This document shows, one piece after another, positions 12,975-25,443 of a stretch of 64,000 nt of DNA. The DNA lies in NCBI GenBank assembly GCA_935421135.1, contig OW285191.1, positions 6,333,504 through 6,397,503 of the forward strand, in the 5' to 3' direction. The stretch is from Bugulina stolonifera (Eukaryota > Bryozoa > Gymnolaemata > Cheilostomatida > Bugulidae). Made by a program: the position numbers and the translations under genes. The stretch's first letter is position 1. Every line of letters begins with the position of its first letter. A model generated the notes under the pieces. It made no database searches, had not been told where the DNA came from, and saw nothing but the letters and a program-made list of their open reading frames with translations.

Positions 12975-14139
12975 TATAAGTAGTTATTTACATAATCTCT
13001 GGTAGACAGGGATTACGTAATATTTTACCTTTTCCCCAGATGAAACTACACGTACTAGGTAAGGCTTATTAGCTGGATTATTATATTTATTTATTATCTA
13101 CTTCTTGAGATTATATAAGATTATTTTAGCTGTCAAAGACAAATCTCTGCTTCACTGACAGATGTTACATAATACTAATTTATAGTGAACCTTGGTGAAA
13201 ATTCCATGTGGAAGCCTCAACATCAGCCAGTTGTAGATCAATGTGTGTGAAATGACTCTTTATAATCTGGACTATGTCGGAAATGAAAGAGGAAAATCCT
13301 GTTGATATCCTTTACCATCACCCAGGAACTCCCAACTCATGACTGTATTATACCATATATAGTCTACACTGCATCATAATTATAATAACATTATATTTTA
13401 TGATTATAGTTACATTTATGATATTTATGATTATATGATTAATAATATAACAGCCTTAGTAGTAATAAAATCCAGATTAAGAAATTTTACAAACATGGTG
13501 CTACAGTACTATTATATTTGTTTGGTGGAGGAGGAAATGTTCCAGTGGGATAGGGTGTGGGTGTATAACATATCCTAGAGAGAGAGGAGGAACTAGAAGT
13601 GGTGAAATGTGTAAATAGGATGATGTTTACGGAGGCCATGTCCTTCACGGTTTCCTCCTAACCGACTTTTGACATCTCTAATCTTGAGTTGACTCAGGAG
13701 TAGTGAGGGAGTGCCTTCATGTAACATCTTATGGTATAAGTACGTAATGTGCATTTATATAACACTATATATATTATGCTAACTAGTAATATAAGTCATA
13801 TATGTATAGTATACAAGTCATTGTAAATAGTACATAGTGTAGGAGTATAATTAGTAATAACAAGCATTATAGTATAATTATATACTACATGTACATGTAT
13901 TATGTATGCCAGATAATTCGCTGGCACAGAGTACAAGATTGTAAATAGTTTAAACAGACGTGCGGCTTTATTGGAAGCACATCAATATTAAAATAAGTTT
14001 TGAAGTTGATCCTCTCAAATTATTATAATAATTAGAGAATAAAGTGTTCATAGATATCCCAATTACATGTATATTGTATAAAAGCATTGCAGAAAAGTTT
14101 TGTTGTACATCCTAAGCTCCATTTCTCTCTCTGTCTCAG
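12975..14139. other. non-coding, 3' side of HAO-A
   Basis: No supported gene. AT-rich sequence with a TACATGTACATGTA stretch near 13889. It lies beyond the 3' end of HAO-A, which is transcribed toward it. Confidence 0.45.
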
Positions 14140-17100
14140 CTATAACCTTGACAGAGCTGACTCATGGAATACCAGATCTTTAGGAAGTCTGTTAACATCT
14201 ATCTGACCTGTATAAGAAATAAAGTGTACATAAATAATAATATTATGTCATACCTACTTACCAGTTGAGTCATCCATACCCTATTATACAAAGTTTAGTA
14301 TACAACATAGCACTGTATGACAGTGTAGTGGAGCTCAGGCTATGTTTAGTATACAGTATAATAATACATTATTGCTAAAGAACTCTTCCAACTTCCACGA
14401 AAACACAAATGATGTTTTACAGCATTTCAGTGGATAGTGGCCAGTGCCAGTGGACAGTGGCCAGCGGAGAGGGTACATGAGGCCTTATACTGCTAACAGC
14501 ATAATATACAAGCTTCTTACATTGAGTGCGGGCCTGAGGTCTAGTACCAGGTATTGGCTCGTAGCCAAACCCACCTTTTCACAGCATAACTGGTACCACC
14601 TCTGCTGCACTCTGGGACGCCAATCTATACCTTGCGCCGTGTCTCACAAGTAGGTTAGTTGAGACTACTGCCTACCACTCCGTTATCTGATTCCAATGAC
14701 TACGCTTTGTCAGCACAACTAAGAGTATGGAGTTGTCCTCCCACTAGCAGTGTGCATTAGCAGTGTTAGTACTAGGATCAGTATCTGCCCAGTAGGCCAC
14801 GCATGTCATTGTATTCTGTGGACACAACAGTATTGTTTGAAGGTAATTTTAACCACTTTCTCTGTTGCCTTTGTTCCACTCCATCTAGTGTCTTATATTG
14901 CACATGTAGCCTGGGTTACAGGCTATTCAACATAATGGGTAAGTTGGCGATTAGCGTTAGAACCAAAGCTAAGAATGCACATGTCCTGGCAAGGTTTTTT
15001 CCCACTATTTTCAAAGACAACAACTACAAGTAGATAGGTTTTCAAGAGGAAATACAACTTCTAGTAAAAATCAACTTGCCTGATAGCTGCATCGCTAATT
15101 TTAATTCAGCTTTAAGGATTTCCAAGATATGAGTGACCCCTTCTTCTCCCTATAAAACGACATTCATAGTTATATTACAGTAAGTGGTAAAAGACATTAA
15201 TACGTGTAAAAAAGCTGTTAAAGGGGTTATGCCACGTGCTTTCAGGTAGCATTAAGATGCACTCAGCTTTCTCGTGGCACAATATATTGAGTGCCTAGAT
15301 ATTTACTATTCTAGTACTGTCAGTTATCCTATGCTTGCGGCTTCCGGGCTATATTTAGAACAACTAGACCACAACGCAATGTATTGGGCATGTAGAATAA
15401 CGCAATGATAGCCGCTGTATACAGTGTGGCCAGATGAAATCCCGGACCTACCAATAAAGGCAGCTAGTTATTGTCAGCAAAAGTAAAGCCCAGAAAAATT
15501 CAAAAACTTGCACAGGTTATCCTACTGCTATATTAGTAAATCCTGTGAAATCATTTGTTCACTACTGTACTCTTTCTAGGCAAACAGCTTGAATTCAAAA
15601 ATTTTCTCTATATGACATAAAGCACGCAGTTGCGTCTTCATAACAAAGTTGCGTTTGGATCAGCATTGAATAGCGCTAATGAGTCAAGCATGGGCAAGAG
15701 AACACAACTCTGCTTATAGTAGCACAAATGCAATAAGCCTAAGTAAGAGATGCTGCTTTGAACATAGACATAAACCACATGTCATAACCCCTTTAAAACA
15801 TGTTAGTGGATTGAAACTAGGAATTATCACAAAAGAGGACAACTCCAAATATTTGAAGGAGAAGACAACTCCAATAAAACTATATAATGACAGTCTGCAC
15901 TTACCGCCACAGCTAGTCCATAAAGTGCTGGTCTCCCTATAAACACAGCCTTAGCTCCTAATGCTAGTGCCTTCAATACATCAGTACCAGTTCTTATTCC
16001 ACCATCCAGATATACCTCCACTCTGTTCCTTACTTGTTTTACTATTTCTGGTAAAGCCATGATCTACATAATTATATAAACATTACGCAATTCTCGCTGT
16101 CTCTGGCAGCTTGAGAACTTTGGTTCAGTGGATTTCACACCTTTTAAATACGCTTTGCTGTATATATACAGTATTGCTAAGGTGCTCTCCCAGGCATAAC
16201 TCTGAGCTGCACTGATGAGGTGTTAAACACCGAAACAGTACACTGTATGCAGATTGAGTAATTATATAAACAGGTATATAATATAGTAATGAATAAACTA
16301 CATGATAACTCAATATAATGTATCATCTACTGGGTTACTTTCTAGAGATGGTTGAAATGTCTTATTCACCATGGAGATATAAATAGATACACTTACTGTA
16401 GATGATACACCATCTAGTTGTCTACCACCATGATTTGATACTAGTATTGCACTAGCACCTGCAGCTATTGCTTCTTCAGCATCATATCCTACAACAGGCT
16501 GAACACAATAGAAACACAGTTTTCTAGTCTTTCATGAAACGAAACATGCCACTTTCAATAACTGATACCCTACAACAAGAAGACCCATGAATTTCATGAC
16601 AGCATCTACATTTTGTACATGACTTTCACATAGACTGTGTTTACTATACAATTCTTACTTGTTAGTACTCCTTTGACTACAATAGGCAGACTTGTGATTG
16701 ACTTAAGCCATGTGACGTCAGCCCATGTCAGTGATTGGTCAAAAAATTGATCTGAAAATATGCTCAGGCCCGATCCTTTCTTCTCCTTGTTCATAGCTGT
16801 ATCTAATGATGAAATTCCTTCAAAGTTTGCCATTCTATAATGATATACATGTACACGTACAAAGTATATGTATAGTTCAGTACAAGATAGAGTCAAGCTT
16901 AGCTCAGTGACTAAGTATAAGCTAAATGTTTGAGCACTACAATCACTACAGTGTCTTGGTGGTAAGTGTTTTCATCGCACTGATAAGTTTTCTGCATGAA
17001 CCCGAGTTAGCATTTCGCCAATGACTCCTGCAGAAGTTTCTAAGGACTTAGGTGTGATACACTAAAACCATAATGCTAACATCCCAACTGGGTTACATTG

Positions 17101-19367
17101 TAGAGAAACATAAACCATAATTATGTCAATGCATAGGCAGCAAGGTTTGAACACCAAAGTTCCACTAAACCAAATGGAGGTAAACCACCTAATCAGCAAA
17201 CAGCCACCTATGCACCTCCCAAGAGAAGTAATTAGTCAGCTATGCAGTCCTCTAACAGGCCAATCAAAACTAGAGGCATTCCTCTGCAATATCAATCTGA
17301 CATACATGTACATGTAAATTCCTTATGAAAGATGAAGCAGTGGCAAATGATTTCTACAGATGCCCAATTACCAAAGAGCATATCCTTGGAGATGTCAGTT
17401 CACTGGTTTCATTCATCAGAGAAAGTGCAGATTAGAAAGTTATACAAAACTATATTCCAATGCTAAGACAATGATAATTATGGTCTACCTTAAATGTGGG
17501 GGCAGTTTGTACTTGTTTCTGACATCTGCACGCCTTGTTCCAAATGTAGGTGTATCTACTGTCAATACTAGAGCCTTGAATCCATATATTTCAGCTCTTT
17601 TGACCATCTCTCTGGTTATTGACCGATCCCTGTAGTGACCATTCATACATTCAAGGATCTCATCTCAAACAACCAACGGCAAGACTTTTTGGGAAGTACA
17701 TATAGTAATAACTCTAACTACATGTCGTCACATCTATCAGGCCCCATGATTTTACCTTAGACTTTTGCGTCGACTTAGGCAAAACCAAATTTAATTACAA
17801 GTGATAGTAACAGTGCCTGTTCCTAGCTGAATTGGACCACAGCACCGAAGGTAAAATGAAGTAGAATTAGAAAAGTGAAACTTGTCAAATTACAGTAAAT
17901 GGAAAAATGGGGAAAAACAGTACGTTTCATCATACATTTTACATAAAATGATAAGACGCCTCTTCACTTACTTGGTAACATAGAGTTGGTACCACTTAAG
18001 GCTGTCTGGAACTTTCTCTGATACTTCTTTGGCACTAGTGGTAGCTATTGTACTCAGCACAAATGCTGTATTCATAGACTCGGCAGCTGTGAATGAATAT
18101 ACAGAATGTGTGTAGCCTAGTACTTGCAGTGGGTAAATAGACAGCGTCAATACCAACATAACGTTGTATTAGCGATGTCATACTAGATGAGGAAGCTGTG
18201 TCTGAGTTATTACGACACACTGAGAGAATTATCTCTCCATACACATCAATCCACCAGCGAGACTATCATGTCAACCTGGTTTCACTTTTTTACACAAGAA
18301 TTTTCAAACATAAAATGAGGGAGACAACTTCAAAGTGTTCATATTGCTTACCTCGGGCATTGGCTACCTCTCCTTCAGGGTGGGCTAGCCTCTGACTGGC
18401 TGTTGGTGCGATACACACAGGAAATGAGATGGGTTCACCGAGCAGTGATGTCTTCAGATTGACATTAGATACGTCAATCATCATTCTTGGTCTCAATCTA
18501 AATCTACAGTAGAATTCAGCTGGCATTCAGAACTGGTGAATTACAATATATTCCAACTACAGATTAAAACACTGCACTGGGTACAGAAATAAAACACGAA
18601 GGGAAACAACCCCCCCCCCCTATCCAATGTGTAAATGGATGGTGTACTACAGTGACTGTTATATTATGCAGTACTAAACTTGTCCACATCCTTATTCAAA
18701 GGCTGGTAAGATACAGCAGTTCACTAATATTGCTTCTAGGCACAAAAATACAAGAGAAGGCAATTCCAAAGTTGATGTAATGCCATTGTCTTCATTTCAC
18801 AATCATAATCGTCATCCATTCTAGTCTCTATTGACTTATTTGTGGTTGTTGATTTTTGGTATGCTGTGTCTCGACGAATGGCAATCGAGAACACTCTGCT
18901 GTATTATTAACCAATCGTTAGAGTGAAGCATGACAACTCCTATCTAGCCATAAGATCCTATTATAACCTGCCCACATACATGTAGTTAGGCAAAGCCAAC
19001 AAGGATAACATGAAAACTGTGGTAGTTGTACACTCAATGTTAAATAGTGTTCTCATGTCATGGATTCAACAATACATTGTAGCTACTTGGCTCCATGTTG
19101 TTAAGAGCCCTTCAGCTAGTGCAGAAATACAGACCACAGTCCATTCAAGTTATAAATATTTTCAGCACACCATTGCGTACATCTTTAGTAATCTCACCCA
19201 TAGAAGAAAACTCTATGATCTCACCTTTTAAAGTCGGCAACGTTCTCTCTCAGCGTCTGTTCATCATCAGCTCCTGATTTGTAGTAATCTGCAGCATTTC
19301 TATCTAGTAGACTGAGTGCCTTCTCTTCGTAGTCTCTCACACAGATGCAGCTGCTAGACTTTGCCAT
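14140..19367 (-). CDS. HAO1-like: HAO-A: peroxisomal (S)-2-hydroxyacid oxidase (glycolate-oxidase type), intact
   Basis: FMN-dependent oxidase that turns glycolate or longer 2-hydroxyacids into 2-oxoacids plus H2O2, normally in peroxisomes. Nine exons, minus strand: 19367-19225, 18503-18352, 18086-17972, 17629-17489, 16834-16659, 16488-16397, 16063-15905, 15149-15080 and 14207-14140. They sum to 371 codons, against 370 in human HAO1. Active-site equivalents are present: Y28 (DYYKSG), Y134 (QLYV), D162 (VDTP), R169, K238 (VVKG), H262 and R265 ([10 protein letters not shown]), and the FMN-phosphate segment DGGIR at 293-297. The C-terminus SALSRL ends in SRL, a peroxisomal PTS1 signal. Spinach Trp108 is Ile112 here, which probably alters substrate preference. 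Intron 8 has a GC donor (GGCAAGT). Intron 7 holds a TTAA-type transposon. It is head-to-head with the HAO-B pseudogene. Confidence 0.93.
15222..15792. mobile_element. 571-bp TTAA-flanked MITE (Kolobok-like) in HAO-A intron 7
   Basis: The ends are inverted repeats: AGGGGTTATGCCACGTG at the left, and the complement AGGGGTTATGACATGTG at the right. Each is flanked by TTAA (15218-15221 and 15793-15796). A TTAA target plus an AGGG-starting terminus fits Kolobok better than piggyBac, whose ends start CCC. No transposase is visible. Confidence 0.75.
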
Positions 19368-21338
19368 CCTTTTTCTACATTAGTTTAACACAGATATCAC
19401 CATAACTCTATAGAGCGTGTGTCTGTGTGCAGAGTAGGAGGACAAGAAGAACAGCACCAAGTCAGTCTCAGTCAGTGTCACACTCACAGTCAGTCAGTCT
19501 CAGTCACACTCACAATCAGTCAGTGTGTAATCATGTACTATCTACATTCTACATGTACTTACTTACATTTCCTACAGTGTTACCTATCCTTACTCTGTAG
19601 TCACTTCACCTAGGTTGCAGTCACACTGGCTACTAGTGTACTACTTACGGATTACTGATTTACTAGCATCCCATCCAGGGCTGCAAATAGAACAAAGTAC
19701 TGATGCATTACACTGATTGAGTAGCAGTAGCCTACATGCACGAAGCATGTGCACTGTGCAGTAACTTAACCTGGGCTCCTACCCCTTAGCCCTGAACCAT
19801 AGGAGTAGTGAATTGCTAAGTTAACCATAAAGCATAAATAAAAAAATCACTATCATAAGGAGTAGATGATGATGCTTCCTTCATCTTCAGAATTCAAACA
19901 CAGTTAGCCTAAGTTTCAAGTCTAAGGACAATGAATATATTAGTCACCATTTACTGTACCTAGGTAACTGAACAATAAGTTCTCAGGCTCACATTATGTT
20001 CAATGAACTGTGGACACCATTACAATGGGCACATACCTGTGTTGCTGATAACTATATTATGCATGTAAATACAAACTGTGCTGTGCAAATCCAGCCAATC
20101 AAGTATATAGGCCTGTGCAACTGGAGTGTGGAACAAAAATGTAAAGAATGACAAGGAAAGGAGATTAGAAATACATCGTAGCAGTGGTAGAACTGTGGCT
20201 TGGTGATAAACATGCATAAACATAACCACTGAATTTTAGTGTGCATATATAAATTACATAAAAACATAAAATTACTTATTATGTTATGGGTAGGATACAT
20301 TCACATAGATAATGCTACACCACTATAGAATATATTATTTTAAAGTTGTCCTTGTTCAAATAATTCACAGCCAGTGACGCCATATGCACTATTTATGTCG
20401 TTATGCTGCACATGCATAAGGAGCATATATTATGCAGATCTATACGATGGATGTGCCCTCTTTTTGTATAGCTTGTTATTACCAAACCTAAGTATTACTA
20501 TGAACAGATATATAGTATGCTGACACAGGGTCACAGTGACACAAACATACCTGTGTTATATGGGAAAAGAGGATAACTCCATTTTATATTTCCTAGCTGA
20601 CAGACGGTATGTTTATGCATTCATAAGATATTGATCATAATTAGGAGTTGTTCCCCCTTACATACATTTTGTCTTCCTCCCCTTTTCTCAAGAAGGATCA
20701 ATAGCTTATGACTGCCCGTGGTTTATATACCATTGCCTGGGCATATACAGCAGTGGGTTGGGTTTGTTAAATGCCCCATCTAGGATACACGTCACACTTT
20801 TGGGTACATATATGTACATCTAACATAAGCTGTTTTATCTGTATCGGTACTTGGATTGCTTACACTGACGTAAATTTCCTTCTAAGCACAATTATTTTCA
20901 TACTGGTTTAACCTTGACTGCTCTACACTCTCTAGAATGCCAATGGCATGTTTTACCCATATTTAGACCCATTTTAGCCATCCAATAAGAGAAGTATTAT
21001 AAATGCATAACATAAAATAATAATTCAATGACCTGGAGGAAATATGTCCCATGCTATTGGAATGGAAACAAGGCCAACTATTAGAGTGACTTTGGGCTAT
21101 CTATAGCCACCCTAGTCTTTAGTGCTGGCTGTCTAAGAACTCAGGTTAACTTACTCATTCAGAATGTCACAGCATGATAAATTAATCATTGGACATTGAA
21201 TTCCTGGGACCAATTCAATGTTTTCATCAGCAATGCTAACAGACAGGTTATACAGTAGTATCAATGAAATCATAATTACATTAGTGCCTTAGTAACAGAA
21301 CACAGTTCTACACTTAGTTCCACATTGTATACACAGAC
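19368..21338. other. intergenic between divergent HAO-A and HAO-B
   Basis: No gene. Shared promoter-side space for two head-to-head HAO copies. A CAGTCAGT/CTCACT low-complexity tract lies at 19460-19530. Positions 21157-21338 are nearly identical to 29871-30070 upstream of HAO-D. That includes the hairpin CATTGAATT-9nt-AATTCAATG at 21194-21220, which marks a duplicated 5' flank. Confidence 0.6.
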
Positions 21339-23661
21339 ATGGCAGGTTCTACCAGCTATGTCTGTGTGAGGGACTACGAAGAGAAGGCACTCAGTCTACT
21401 AGATAGAAATACTGCTGGTTACTACAAGTCAGGAGCTGATGATGAACATCGCCACAGAGTAACCTATATAATATTATGCAAGAATACAAGAAATATGTCC
21501 GTTGTTTGTACCTACTGCAACAAATAATGTAAGTAGCAATATCAAACTTTATAATTGATTTCCTGGGTCTGTCAATCTCTGTGAATCTCAGCATGGTAAA
21601 GCAATATCATTTTGTCAACCATGATCATAGAGACAGATCTATTATGATTGAGTTGGTAAAGAGAGCTGAATTATATGGATTCCTGGCATTAGTTCTCATA
21701 GTAGATACGCCTGTAATGGGCATGAGACGGGCAAACGTCAGAAACAAATTTAAGCTACCACCACACCTGAGGTAAACATTAAAACCCCCGAGACATCAGT
21801 GTTGTTTATACCTATAAGGTATATATTAGAGATCAAACTACATGTATGCCCTAGCTGTATGTATACTGAACTGAGTGAGATTGTCTAATGAGGTACAAAA
21901 ACCCGAGAAATAATTCACATGTATAAACGTGCTACACAATGTAGATGTACTCGCAAACCCGCACATACGTGTAGTGTTGTATTGGTTTGACATACAAGTA
22001 TTCCACTCTTGAACAATGGTTCGCTCAATTATATTTTCGTTCATCTTTGGCCAATATAGTAGTATGGACCAGATGTCAGGGTATAGAATGTGGAAACTTA
22101 TTATACATGTATCATATTTGTACTGGATACTCACAAGCTACTGATCATAGGAAGAAGTTGTCATATCCCAAATTGTTTGTTTCTCTTCTTTTGTATTCCA
22201 AAAGAAGTATGATGGAGTTGTTGCAGAATTAGAACAGAACAAAGTAGAGGTTAAATCCCTAATATACGAGTACAAGATATATAAACCACTTATTTATTGT
22301 ATACATTAGATTGGCAAATGTTGATGGAATTTCAACATCAGAACATAAGAACAAGGCGTCTGCAGGTTCGAGTCTTAACATTTTCTCTGGAAAGCTCTTT
22401 GATGATTCATTTACTTGGGTTGGCATCACATGGCTCAAGTCTATCACCAGTCTACCTATTGTAGTCAAAGGAGTACTAACGGGTAGGAATCCATAGCAGA
22501 ACACAGTCTAAATAAAATACATTGCTAAATGTAAGTGCAGTCATTGTTTTAGGATATCAAGCCTTGGAAGTAGACATGTTTTATTTCAGCAAAGACTAGA
22601 AAACTGTATTTCTATTGTGTTCACTCTGTTGTAGGATATGATGCTGAAGAGGCAATAGCTGCTGGTGCTAGTGCAATACTAGTATCAAATCATGGTGGTA
22701 GACAACTAGATGGTGTATCATCTACAGTAAGTGTATCTCTTTATATCTCCATGGTGAATAAGACACTTCAACCATCTCTAGAAAGTAACCCAGTAGTTGA
22801 TACATTATATAGAGTTATCATGTAGTTGTATACCTGTTGTTATATGTAGATCATGGCTTTACCACAGACACGTGCCAAGCAGACAAATACTCAAGTCAAG
22901 AGTCAAGTAAGAGTATACATTCCTAATTGATAAAAAGTAATTTAGAGTAAACTCATCAGATGAAGCAAGTCAAAAGTAGAGTAAGAGTAAATAAACAGCC
23001 ATTTTGAAAAGTAAAGTAAGAGTCAAGCAACTAGTGCCAAAATGCTAGAGTCAGAGTACAGTCAAAAGTACAGCGGTATGTCAAAGAGAATACCAATAGG
23101 AATTTTTTAGAACACAAATTTCTGATGTATACAAGTGTGACAACACACAATAGGTAATACTACTTAGTGTTAGATCCAATTTTCTGTCAGTTAAAGTAGT
23201 TCTGAGGAACAAAGGCTATTTCAAATTTGCACTTATTATTAATGGTAGGTCTGTTTATCTATAAGCCTCTCAGCTTCTCTATGGTGGACAAGACTTATTA
23301 CATAATTACACCAAACCAATAGAATTATCATTGATAGCTGAGAGATTAGAGTAAAGTAAGAGTCAAACATCATGCTTTGTAGGGGAGTAGAAATAAAAGT
23401 CAATTCCCAGCTTTCACACAATACAAAAGCACAAGTCAATTAAAAGTAATGAAAAGCTGTTGCTCGAGTTAACTTGAGTCGAGTAAAATGACTCGAGTGC
23501 CCATGTCTGCTTTACCAGAAATAATAAAACAAGTAAGGAACAGAGTGGAGGTATATCTGGATGGTGGAATAAGAACTGGTACTGATGTATTGAAGGCACT
23601 AGCATTAGGAGCTAAGGCTGTGTTTATAGGGAGACCAGCACTTTATGGACTAGCTGTGGCT
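21339..23661 (+). pseudogene. HAO-B: decayed 2-hydroxyacid oxidase copy
   Basis: Recognisable exons: exon 1 from the ATG at 21339, whose homology stops after GADDE near 21441; exon 4 (21631-21771); exon 5 (22310-22482); exon 6 (22635-22726); and exon 7, split into 22850-22864 and 23510-23661. Exons 2, 3, 8 and 9 are not found. Exon 1 runs into unrelated sequence and lost its usual splice donor. Exon 7 is interrupted by a 645-bp transposon. The remaining exons keep frame and splice sites, so decay may be fairly recent. No full oxidase can be made, because the FMN-phosphate segment is split and the C-terminal PTS1 exon is missing. Confidence 0.88.
22865..23509. mobile_element. 645-bp hAT-like non-autonomous element inside HAO-B exon 7
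   Basis: Flanked by an exact 8-bp target duplication CTTTACCA (22857-22864 and 23510-23517) cut from the exon. The termini are imperfect inverted repeats: CAGACACGTGCC at the left, CAGACATGGGCAC as the complement of the right end. The interior is rich in AGTCAAGAGTCAAGT-like subrepeats and has no transposase. The exon reading frame resumes directly after it. Confidence 0.9.
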
Positions 23662-24105
23662 GTAAGTGTAGAATATTACTATATTGTAGTTTCATTGGAG
23701 TTGTATTCTCTTAACTTTGCTTAACTGTGCTCATTCTATTTTATCACTAAAATGTAGACTAAAAATTAATATTCACATTCTATAAATAATTATAATTGGT
23801 TGTTAACAGTCGTAAAGGGTAAGGGAACATAATTATATTTATGTATCTTTCATAATTATACTGATAGTACTTTTATTCCAAGCAATAACTCTTACAACTA
23901 TTCATCTGCATTAAATATTATCATAAGTTTGGAGTTGTCTAGCCTTCTACGTGATGCAAGTCAGAGAACTTTGATGGTCTTTGATCTTTCTAAAACTACT
24001 AAAATACTGATTCATGTATGTATGAAGAAAATACAATTTCAATTAAGTAACTGGCTGCAGACAAAGACTGTAATAGTTTTACAGGAATTAAAAGTTACTA
24101 AATAC

Positions 24106-24591
24106 CATACTTGCCAAGTGTCCAGATTTTGTCAGGACACCCCCTGTTTTTTGTGCCTATCCCTACTAATTTTCCAGCTGTCCTGATTTTTATGTATGGT
24201 GAAAATATTACCAAACCTCATAAAACACAAGATACAACCTAAACTAAGTCATTTACATTAAAGAAAGTATCCTACAAGCCCAGGCTTGCCAAGTTCAGCT
24301 GATGAAAATCAGGAAGATTCAGAATCTGAATGGCGGTGTCCATTTTGGGTGGGGTGGGGTACCAAAATTTGAGTTGAAAATCAGGGAGTCTCTTGCAGAA
24401 TCAGGGAGACTTGGTAAGCCTGTACAAACCACTAAATAACACCAAAATGGATGATTTGATACTTTTCAGTGATAAGTTTCTTTCAAATAATGGACACCTG
24501 AACTACATTGTATGTTTAGGGATTCTGGTGCTTGTCCAGGGATTTTGAGCCAAAAGTCCAGAGTTTTTGCTCTTGCTCATTGGCAAGTATG
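24106..24591. mobile_element. MITE with CATACTTGCCAA termini and 8-bp TSD
   Basis: Perfect inverted ends CATACTTGCCAA and TTGGCAAGTATG lie between exact 8-bp duplications CTAAATAC (24098-24105 and 24592-24599). The TSD length suggests a hAT-like mobilising transposase. A smaller element is inserted in its middle. Confidence 0.88.
24281..24422. mobile_element. 142-bp MITE nested inside the 24106-24591 element
   Basis: Ends CAGGCTTGCCAAG and CTTGGTAAGCCTG form inverted repeats. The flanks TACAAGCC and TACAAACC are an 8-bp target duplication with one mismatch. It inserted after the outer element. Confidence 0.75.
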
Positions 24592-24809
24592 CTAAATACG
24601 TGATAAGAAAATGTCTATATGTTGAGGTTGGAGTAAAAGTGGACAACTTACAAAATGAAGAGAAGACAACTCATATTTTTTAAAGATTCGCCAAGTATTC
24701 GCTACACTCTAACATAAATATGATGTTTCTTATCACGTATTTACATGTATATGTGTTTTTCGTTTTCTATTGCCTGGTGAGACATAGTAACCTTTGAGTG
24801 GACAGTGTT

Positions 24810-24960
24810 TGAAGAGTTAGGGTCATTGTTGCAGAGAGTCTTTTGGGGGTAGCCAAGCACTTGGTCCTCAACTGTGGAGAAGATCCATCCCTGACTGGGA
24901 TTGGAACCTCAGGCTCTAGGCACCTAATCTTCTAGCAACTTGACTTAGCATATCCACCTC
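24810..24960 (-). mobile_element. tRNA-derived SINE-like element
   Basis: On the minus strand an A-box-like TATGCTAAGTCAAGTTGC is followed by the B-box GGTTCCAATCCC at usual tRNA spacing, then a non-tRNA tail. Target duplications are not evident. Confidence 0.45.
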
Positions 24961-25443
24961 TTCACTTTTTACCACATAGGTATGGTGCATGTAGATATAT
25001 TTTCTACGCTACTTTTACTGTTTACATTTATATGTCACGTAATCCACAGCTATCTTATCTTCCCTACCATTATACTATGCAGAGTGTTATTATCAATGTC
25101 AACACACAGATACCACTGGTACCATTATAAATGATATTCCAGCTATTAATACATGTAATGCATGACTATATAAACCTCTGAGCAAAGTAGGGTCACTATA
25201 AATATCCTCCAACCTCTCTGTTAGCCTGTGCATGAACCCAGGTTAGACTAATACCACGATAATGAGTGTGCAATATATTTGAGACCCTAGATATGGTTCA
25301 GATACCTCATCATGTGAAGTAGTTATTGTAATCATTCAATGTTTTCCATCAGCGATGATGGCAGACAGGTAAATGTAGTAATCAATGGAATCTTAATTAA
25401 ATTAGCACCTTAGCAACAGTTTTATACTAAGTTCTACGCAGTC

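Larger units (their letters stand above)
23662..25443. other. HAO-B/HAO-C intergenic, filled with nested MITEs and a SINE
   Basis: No HAO exons 8-9 could be found here. The space holds an 8-bp-TSD element with a second one nested in it, a tRNA-derived SINE-like piece on the minus strand, and an HAO-type 5' flank just before 25444. Confidence 0.6.

Noticed and set aside
17972..18086. Apparent loss of a catalytic Tyr (QLYVTK instead of QLYVYK)
   Set aside because: Counting against spinach glycolate oxidase, catalytic Tyr129 is the first Tyr, which is kept; only the following Tyr is replaced.
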